A stretch of 64,000 nucleotides of DNA. It comes from Lutibacter sp. A64 (lineage in GTDB: Bacteria > Bacteroidota > Bacteroidia > Flavobacteriales > Flavobacteriaceae). Shown one piece after another: positions 58,381-64,000 of the stretch. The stretch is taken from contig NZ_CP092487.1 in the NCBI RefSeq assembly GCF_022429565.1, positions 2,870,001 through 2,934,000 of the forward strand, given 5' to 3'. The first letter of the stretch is position 1. Each line of letters starts with the position of its first letter. The notes under the pieces are model-generated. The model worked only from the letters and a program-made list of their open reading frames with translations. It was not told where the DNA came from and ran no database searches. A program made the position numbers and the translations under genes.

Positions 58381-58910
58381 ATCACTTTAATTAGTTCAAT
58401 CTAATTATTACTTTAAAATTTTATCGACATTTTAATGTCGATAAAATAGATTTTAACAAAAATATTGAACATATAATGAAAAATGGAGGTTAAATAGTGA
58501 AATTAGTGGGTGCATTTAGTGCAAATAGATAAATTTTACTTAAAATAACACTATTTATACAAGTTTTTAAAATCACCATTTTTCACATAAAATTCAAATT
58601 TTCATAAAAAAATGCTTCTTCAGATGATATTTTTGAGTTTACATTAATTCATTATAAAATGTGGTAAAAGCTTATAAAGCTAATTCAATAACTAACATTT
58701 GAGCAAATAGTACCTCCTTTTTGAGCAAATATTAAGCCCAATAAAGTATAAGATATAACTAATTTTATCCTTTTAAAATTTCTAAACCAATTTTTAAAAA
58801 AATGATGAGTAAACTATTTTTATCAGTAATTACTTTTTAAATATAACCATGAAAAAAGTGTAGTTTATTGCTATCATTATTAATTTAATAAATAACAAAA
58901 ATTATATATA
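58381..58910. promoter_or_regulatory. Divergent regulatory region of the glycan cluster
   Basis: No gene seen. Contents: a 13-bp-stem hairpin (58418-58447) near the minus-strand sulfatase start, and TTTGAGCAAATA repeated exactly at 58698-58709 and 58720-58731, 22 bp apart (two helical turns). A related TTTAGTGCAAATAG lies at 58515-58528. In-phase direct repeats are typical of AraC-type binding sites. No clean TAnnTTTG was found for either operon, consistent with activator dependence. Confidence 0.6.
58418..58447. repeat. 13-bp-stem hairpin upstream of the sulfatase at 56935
   Basis: ATTTTATCGACAT (58418-58430), loop TTTA, exact inverse ATGTCGATAAAAT (58435-58447). No U-run. It starts 38 bp before the minus-strand start codon, so it could lie in the 5' leader or be an operator. 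Confidence 0.7.
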
Positions 58911-61334
58911 ATGAATATTAAAAAACTCTTAGTAGTAACTTTTATGTTCTCTTGTTTATCTGCCTTTAGTCAGGTATCATTTGGAGATGCTCAAAAAATT
59001 AATGATAACTGGAATTTTATTCTTGAAGATATTCCTGAAGCTAAAAACGCGTCATACAATAGCATTAGTTGGCAAACTGTTGATGTACCGCATGATTGGA
59101 GTGTAAGAGAACAATTAAGTCCTACTTTATCAAGTTGTACAGGTTTTTTACCAGGTGGAATTGGTTGGTATAGAAAAACAATAAATATTCCAGAAAGTAA
59201 ACAAGGTGAAAAAGTATTTTTATATTTTGAAGGCGTATATAATAGGAGTGAGGTTTTTATTAACGGTAATTCTTTAGGAAAACGACCAAATGGATATATT
59301 TCTTTTGCTTATGATGCTACTTCTTTTGTAAAATATGGAGAAGAAAACACTATTGCAGTTCGTGTAGATCATAGTAAAAGTGCAGATTCTCGTTGGTACA
59401 CCGGATCAGGAATTTATAGAGATGTTTGGTTGGTTTATTCCAATCCGGTACACATTGCACAATGGGGAGTTTATGCGTATCCAGAAGTAAATAAATCTAC
59501 AGGAATTTTAAATATTGAGGTTGCTTTAGAAAATGAAACAGCTTCAAAAGTAAATTTAGAGGTGAAAAACGAATTATTGGATTCAAATGGTAAAGTAGTA
59601 TCAAAAAACTCGAAAAAAGTAGCAATTATACCTAATAATAACAATACAATTACTACTAAAATAAAGTTGAGAAATGCTAAGTTATGGGATTTAGAAAATC
59701 CAAATCTTTATAATTTAAGAACAACAGTTTATAAAAACGGTATTCAAATAGATCAAACAATTACTCAAACAGGTTTTCGCAGTTTTACTTTTGATCCAAA
59801 TAAAGGATTTGCGCTTAATGGTAAATGGATGAAAATGAAAGGCGTTTGTTTACATCACGATTCTGGTGTATTAGGAGCAGCAATGTATAAAGACGTTTGG
59901 AAAAAAAGGTTAAAAACACTTAAAGAGATAGGTGTAAATGCAATACGTACAAGCCATAATCCACAAGCTACAGATTTTTATGAACTATGTGATGAGTTAG
60001 GTTTACTTGTTTTAAATGAAGCTTATGATGAATGGGAATTTCCTAAACGTAAATGGTTAGTGGGATGGAACAAAGGAACACCAGGGTTTGAAGGTAGTTA
60101 TGATTATTTTGAAGAATGGGCAGAGAAAGATTTAGAAGATTTTGTGCGTCGTGATAGAAATCATGTTTCTGTTTTTGCTTGGAGTATTGGTAATGAAGTA
60201 GATTATCCAAACGATCCATATTCTCATCCAGTGTTAGATGGAGGTGGAGATACTGGTTTTTCACAAGCAACTTACGGAGGTTATCAAAAAGATGCTCCAG
60301 ATGCTATGCGCCTTGGTGCTATAGCAAAACGTTTAGTAGCTGCTGTTGAAAAGTATGATACATCTAGACCTACAACTGCTGGTCTTGCAGGAGTTGCAAT
60401 GTCTAATAAAACTGAATATCCAGGTGCTTTAGGTATTGCAGGTTATAATTATACAGAAAGTAAATACCATTCAGATCATAAAAAATACCCTAATAGAGTA
60501 ATTTACGGAAGTGAAAATCGTCATGATATTGATGCTTGGTTAGCCGTAAAAAATAATGAACATATTTTCGGACAGTTTTTATGGACTGGTTTCGATTATT
60601 TGGGTGAATCTGGAAGATGGCCTTCAAGAGGATTCTATTCAGGACTAGTTGATTTTTCTGGAGAAATTAAACCAAAAGGTTATTTTCGTCAGTCACTTTG
60701 GTCTGCAGAACCTATGATATATATTGGAACTTATACTCCAAGAAATGAAAATCATATTTCTATGGATGCTTGGCCTTTATGGAATTATAAGGAAGGAAAA
60801 ATGATTAGAGTTGCTTGTTACACTAATGCAGCAAAAGCACGTTTAGAATTAAATGGAAAAATTGTTGGTGAAGTGAAAGATTATGATGAAGAAACGGGGA
60901 TCATTTATTGGGATATCCCTTTTGCTAAAGGAAAATTAGAAGCTGTAGGTTTAGACGCTAATAATAATGAAGAAAGTCGTTATGCCATTACAGAATCTCA
61001 ACAACCTTACGCTCTTAAAATTGACCAAAAGAATATAACTATAGATTCAGAAAATGGAGTTGCCCAAATTAATGTTCGTGTGGTAGATAAAGAAGGAATA
61101 CCAGTTATGTTAAGTGACAATGAAGTAAAATGTACTATTGAGGGTGTAGCAACACTTTTAGGTCTTGAAGCTGGAAATAATTCAGATATGACAGATTATA
61201 CAGATAATGTACAACGTGTTTTTCACGGACATATTTCAGCATATATTAAAGCAAATGGAGAAAAAGGTACGGTTAAAGTTAGTTTTAAAAGTCCTTGGTT
61301 ACAGTCAGTTTCAACAACAATTACTATTGAATAA
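58911..61334 (+). CDS. GH2 glycoside hydrolase (beta-galactosidase type), secreted
   Basis: An 807-residue GH2 enzyme, shorter than the LacZ type. Signal peptide about 1-20 (VVTFMFSCLSAFSQ); no clear lipobox in the usual context, though a Cys lies at 15. The acid/base is Glu429 (WSIGNEVDYP) and the nucleophile Glu535 (YGSENRHD). The C-terminal part (about 640-807) looks like DUF4982 and Ig-like domains. A galactosidase is most likely, though other GH2 activities such as glucuronidase cannot be excluded. It lies 63 bp before sulfatase paralogue B. Confidence 0.92.
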   Translation: MNIKKLLVVTFMFSCLSAFSQVSFGDAQKINDNWNFILEDIPEAKNASYNSISWQTVDVPHDWSVREQLSPTLSSCTGFLPGGIGWYRKTINIPESKQGEKVFLYFEGVYNRSEVFINGNSLGKRPNGYISFAYDATSFVKYGEENTIAVRVDHSKSADSRWYTGSGIYRDVWLVYSNPVHIAQWGVYAYPEVNKSTGILNIEVALENETASKVNLEVKNELLDSNGKVVSKNSKKVAIIPNNNNTITTKIKLRNAKLWDLENPNLYNLRTTVYKNGIQIDQTITQTGFRSFTFDPNKGFALNGKWMKMKGVCLHHDSGVLGAAMYKDVWKKRLKTLKEIGVNAIRTSHNPQATDFYELCDELGLLVLNEAYDEWEFPKRKWLVGWNKGTPGFEGSYDYFEEWAEKDLEDFVRRDRNHVSVFAWSIGNEVDYPNDPYSHPVLDGGGDTGFSQATYGGYQKDAPDAMRLGAIAKRLVAAVEKYDTSRPTTAGLAGVAMSNKTEYPGALGIAGYNYTESKYHSDHKKYPNRVIYGSENRHDIDAWLAVKNNEHIFGQFLWTGFDYLGESGRWPSRGFYSGLVDFSGEIKPKGYFRQSLWSAEPMIYIGTYTPRNENHISMDAWPLWNYKEGKMIRVACYTNAAKARLELNGKIVGEVKDYDEETGIIYWDIPFAKGKLEAVGLDANNNEESRYAITESQQPYALKIDQKNITIDSENGVAQINVRVVDKEGIPVMLSDNEVKCTIEGVATLLGLEAGNNSDMTDYTDNVQRVFHGHISAYIKANGEKGTVKVSFKSPWLQSVSTTITIE

Positions 61335-61397
61335 AAAACACTTCAATAACATTATACTTGTTGAAAATTAACTATAAACTATAATTAATAATTTTAT

Positions 61398-62870
61398 ATG
61401 AAAAAATATTTTAATAAATTAGAAACAAAACTTATATATGTTGTGTTACTTTCAGTTGTTTTAGGTTGTGGTAACAAACAAAAAACGATAAGTGAAGAAA
61501 TTCAAACAGAAAAAAAACCTAATATTATTTACATATTAGCAGACGATTTAGGTTATGGTGATATCAGTTTTAATGGTCAAGAAAAATTTTCTACACCAAA
61601 CATAGATAAATTGGCAAAAGATGGTATGTTTTTTACAGATCATTATGCAGGTTCAACAGTTTGTGCGCCTTCTCGTTCTGCTTTAATGACAGGGCAACAT
61701 ACTGGAAACACCTTTATACGTGGTAATAAAGGAACTAATCATGAAGGCGATTTTCCTTTAGAATCTTCAGAAGTAACAGTTGCAGAACTTTTAAAATCTA
61801 CTGGTTATGTTACAGGTGCATTTGGTAAATGGGGATTAGGTTATCCAGGTTCCGAAGGTGATCCAAACAATCAAGGTTTTGATGAGTTTTACGGATATAA
61901 TTGGCAATTGATTGGGCATAATTATCATCCATATTATTTATGGCATAACCAAACAAAAGTAATGTTAGAAGGTAATAGTGGAGATAAAACGGAAGATTAT
62001 GGTCCTGAAATTATTCATAAACAAGCACTTTCATTTATAGAAAAAAATAAGGATACTACTTTTTTTATGTATTATCCAACTATAATTCCGCATGCAGAAC
62101 TTGTTGCTCCTGAAGTTTATATGGAAAAGTTTAGAGGTAAGTTTTTACCTGAAAAAAAATATAAGGGTAAAGATTTTGGCGATAAAAATTATAAAATGGG
62201 AGGTTATGCTTCTCAAGATGAGCCACGTACGGCTTTTGCAGCAATGGTTCATCTTTTAGATTTACATGTTGGTGAGATAAGAAAAAAAATTGAAGACCTT
62301 GGTATTGCAGATAATACCATAATAATATTTACTTCAGATAATGGACCTCATAAAGAAGGTGGAGCCGACCCAGAATATTTTAATAGTAATGGTGATTTAA
62401 AAGGTTTTAAACGTGATTTGTATGAAGGTGGTATTCGTGTTCCAATGATTGCGAATTGGCCAGGTAAAATTAAGCCAAATTCTACATCAAACCATATCTC
62501 AGCATTTTGGGATTTTTTACCAACAGCTTGTGAAATTGCACAAGTTAATACACCTGAAAATATTGATGGTATTTCATTTTTACCAGAATTATTAGAAAAA
62601 GAACAAGAAAGCCATGATTATTTATATTGGGAATTTTTAGAACGTGGAGGTAGACAGGCAGTTAGGTTAGGTAATTGGAAAGGTGTTCGATTAAAAATGA
62701 GCGATAATCCAAATGCATCAATAGAGCTTTACGATTTAGCAAATGATATTGGAGAAGCACACAATATTGCAAATGAAAACCCAGAAATTGTTAAAAAGAT
62801 TTCTGAAATTATGGAAAAAGAACACACCTATTCTAAAGAGTATAGCTTTAAGTTTGAAAAGAATAAGTAG
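61398..62870 (+). CDS. S1-family sulfatase, lipoprotein (paralogue B)
   Basis: A 490-residue sulfatase. Lipobox VVLGC places the anchor on Cys24. PNIIYILADDLGYGDISFNG and catalytic Cys89 in TVCAPSRSALMTGQHTG match paralogue A at 56935; differences cluster in the N-terminus, around residues 100-110 and in the region before KMGGYASQDEPRTAF. It follows the GH2 enzyme on the plus strand and ends at a strong terminator. Confidence 0.94.
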   Translation: MKKYFNKLETKLIYVVLLSVVLGCGNKQKTISEEIQTEKKPNIIYILADDLGYGDISFNGQEKFSTPNIDKLAKDGMFFTDHYAGSTVCAPSRSALMTGQHTGNTFIRGNKGTNHEGDFPLESSEVTVAELLKSTGYVTGAFGKWGLGYPGSEGDPNNQGFDEFYGYNWQLIGHNYHPYYLWHNQTKVMLEGNSGDKTEDYGPEIIHKQALSFIEKNKDTTFFMYYPTIIPHAELVAPEVYMEKFRGKFLPEKKYKGKDFGDKNYKMGGYASQDEPRTAFAAMVHLLDLHVGEIRKKIEDLGIADNTIIIFTSDNGPHKEGGADPEYFNSNGDLKGFKRDLYEGGIRVPMIANWPGKIKPNSTSNHISAFWDFLPTACEIAQVNTPENIDGISFLPELLEKEQESHDYLYWEFLERGGRQAVRLGNWKGVRLKMSDNPNASIELYDLANDIGEAHNIANENPEIVKKISEIMEKEHTYSKEYSFKFEKNK

Positions 62871-62934
62871 TTTTTAAAAGAGTATAAATAATTTTTTAAG
62901 TAGTTTTATATCAGCTGTTTATACCTTACTTTTA

Positions 62935-62979
62935 CCGAAAAACAATATTTAGCATTGGTATTGTTTTTCGGGTTTTTTT
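62935..62979 (+). terminator. Terminator after sulfatase paralogue B
   Basis: CCGAAAAACAAT (62935-62946) pairs perfectly with ATTGTTTTTCGG (62960-62971), followed by a G and seven T. It separates the GH2-sulfatase transcript from the AraC gene. Confidence 0.9.
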
Positions 62980-63146
62980 AGTTATAATCTCTTTTAAGAT
63001 TAATATAACTATTTTAGTTTAAAAAAATTGTAGAATAGAATTTTTGTTAAGTTTAAATTTTTAGATATAAGTATAACCTATTAAAGCTTTAAGTTTGTAT
63101 TAAACTAGAAATATTGTAATTTTAATTATTATTTTAAAACAATTAT

Positions 63147-64000
63147 TTGAAAAACATACCTAATATATCATTTAAAAGTTTAGAAAATAAAATTGATTTT
63201 GAGTTTCTAAATCTGTCTAAATTATTTAAAAGATTAGATACAATTAATGATCATGACCCAACGGAACCACATAGAATTTCTTTTTTTGCGTTGCTTATTG
63301 TTACTAAAGGAACAGGTAAACATCAAATAGATTTAAATGAATATAATTTGTCTGAAGGAACTGTATTAAAAATTGCAAAAGGACAGGTTCATGCGTTTCA
63401 AAAAAACGCAAAATACAAAGGATTTTTAATATTATTTACAGAGAGTTTTGTACTTAATCACTTTTCAAAATCTTCAATAAATGTAATTTCACATTTATAC
63501 AATTACCATATAACTTCACCTATCTTTAACGATAAAACCGATAATGAATCTTTTCTAAATCAACTTATTGCAGAGCTTAATACCGAAAATGATTATGCTC
63601 AAAAAAATATTGTAGCTGCATTGTTAAATTTGTATTTATTAAGGTTAGAACGCAAATCAAATAACAATAAATTACAGAACAATAATTTTAATCTTTATAC
63701 TGTATTTATTCAATTTAAAAATTATGTAGAAGTTAATTATACAACTACAAGAAACGTAAAAGATTACGCTAAAATGTTATTTATTTCTACAAAATTTTTA
63801 AATCAAGTGGTAAAAGAATTTACATTAGATACTGCTAAAACGTTTATAGATAATTATGTAGTTTTAGAAATTAAAAGATCTATTGTAAGTAGTAATAATA
63901 GTTTTAAAGAAATTGCCTTTGAAAAAGGTTTTGATGAGGTTACCAATTTTACCAAATTTTTTAAAAAGCACACGGGTACAACTCCTAAACAGTTTAAAGC
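63147..64000 (+). CDS. AraC-family regulator, truncated by the window edge
   Basis: A frame of 284 codons runs off the right end. The only usable start is TTG at 63147 (KNIPNISFKSLENKIDFEF follows), because a stop lies 12 bp upstream and no ATG occurs before the C-terminal half. The N-terminal half is cupin-like (GTGKHQIDLNEYNLSEGTV, KGQVHAFQ). The C-terminal AraC domain includes FKEIAFEKGFDEVTNFTKFF and HTGTTPKQFK, so only a few residues should be missing. It is the obvious candidate regulator of the glycan cluster. Confidence 0.85.
   Translation, partial: MKNIPNISFKSLENKIDFEFLNLSKLFKRLDTINDHDPTEPHRISFFALLIVTKGTGKHQIDLNEYNLSEGTVLKIAKGQVHAFQKNAKYKGFLILFTESFVLNHFSKSSINVISHLYNYHITSPIFNDKTDNESFLNQLIAELNTENDYAQKNIVAALLNLYLLRLERKSNNNKLQNNNFNLYTVFIQFKNYVEVNYTTTRNVKDYAKMLFISTKFLNQVVKEFTLDTAKTFIDNYVVLEIKRSIVSSNNSFKEIAFEKGFDEVTNFTKFFKKHTGTTPKQFK

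Overview
The window is AT-rich chromosomal DNA from a member of the Bacteroidota, most likely a marine Flavobacteriaceae. Four observations point there: AT-rich codon use throughout, several promoters with the Bacteroidota -7 element TAnnTTTG, typical genes of that group (DUF4175 protein, GIN-domain protein, Bacteroidota-type YbeY, OmpH lipoprotein), and a sulfatase/glycoside-hydrolase cluster of the kind used on algal polysaccharides. I could not name a species. No rRNA, tRNA, CRISPR array, phage or insertion sequence was recognised. Layout: (1) 1-4.5 kb holds a divergent redox pair (HxlR-type regulator with Cys6 and a YhdH-type quinone oxidoreductase), an AraC regulator, a 48-residue Cys peptide next to an AhpD-like protein, and a small XRE-regulator operon. 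(2) 4.6-9.6 kb is a tight seven-gene minus-strand operon: DoxX-like protein, TetR regulator, NAD(P)-binding protein, nitroreductase, Ohr, CurA-type reductase and YqhD-type alcohol dehydrogenase. It has a 26-bp palindromic candidate operator at its promoter and looks like an inducible electrophile/peroxide detoxification unit. (3) 9.7-20 kb holds housekeeping and accessory genes: rlmF, an esterase, OsmC, a DEAD-box helicase, a B12-type radical SAM protein with a CX4CX2C motif, VF530, a TlpA-like protein, 5-formyl-THF cyclo-ligase, OmpH and a methyltransferase. (4) 20.4-28.7 kb holds mnmG flanked by two parS-like palindromes, ybeY, a large DUF4175 protein, and a LuxR/NarL-type two-component system with two membrane or unknown partners. 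(5) 28.8-41.6 kb holds gltX, a thioesterase, a Bcr/CflA transporter, an SPFH/YbjQ pair, TatA, GIN and NlpE-like envelope proteins, rnr, a lipid kinase, rpiB, a cation efflux protein and an ElaA-type acetyltransferase. A roughly 585-bp very AT-rich non-coding stretch with DnaA-box-like repeats lies before rpiB. (6) 42.1-47.3 kb is a complete citrate lyase operon in the order citD-citE-citF-citXG-citC, with citX and citG fused and no transporter. (7) 47.6-50.5 kb holds a NUDIX hydrolase, a HAD phosphatase and a second DEAD-box helicase. (8) 50.6-64 kb is a sulfated-glycan degradation cluster: four S1 sulfatases, two GH2 beta-galactosidase-type enzymes and a truncated AraC regulator at the right edge. 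Its gaps carry unusual long hairpins without U-tracts, and its divergent promoter region carries phased direct repeats. How the parts fit: the cluster at the right removes sulfate and exo-galactosyl groups from an extracellular glycan, probably a sulfated galactan, with the AraC protein as likely local regulator. The citrate lyase operon would split intracellular citrate to acetate and oxaloacetate. The redox operons on the left protect against reactive small molecules. Several gene starts were moved downstream because a recognisable promoter element or the neighbouring gene overlaps the longest open frame.
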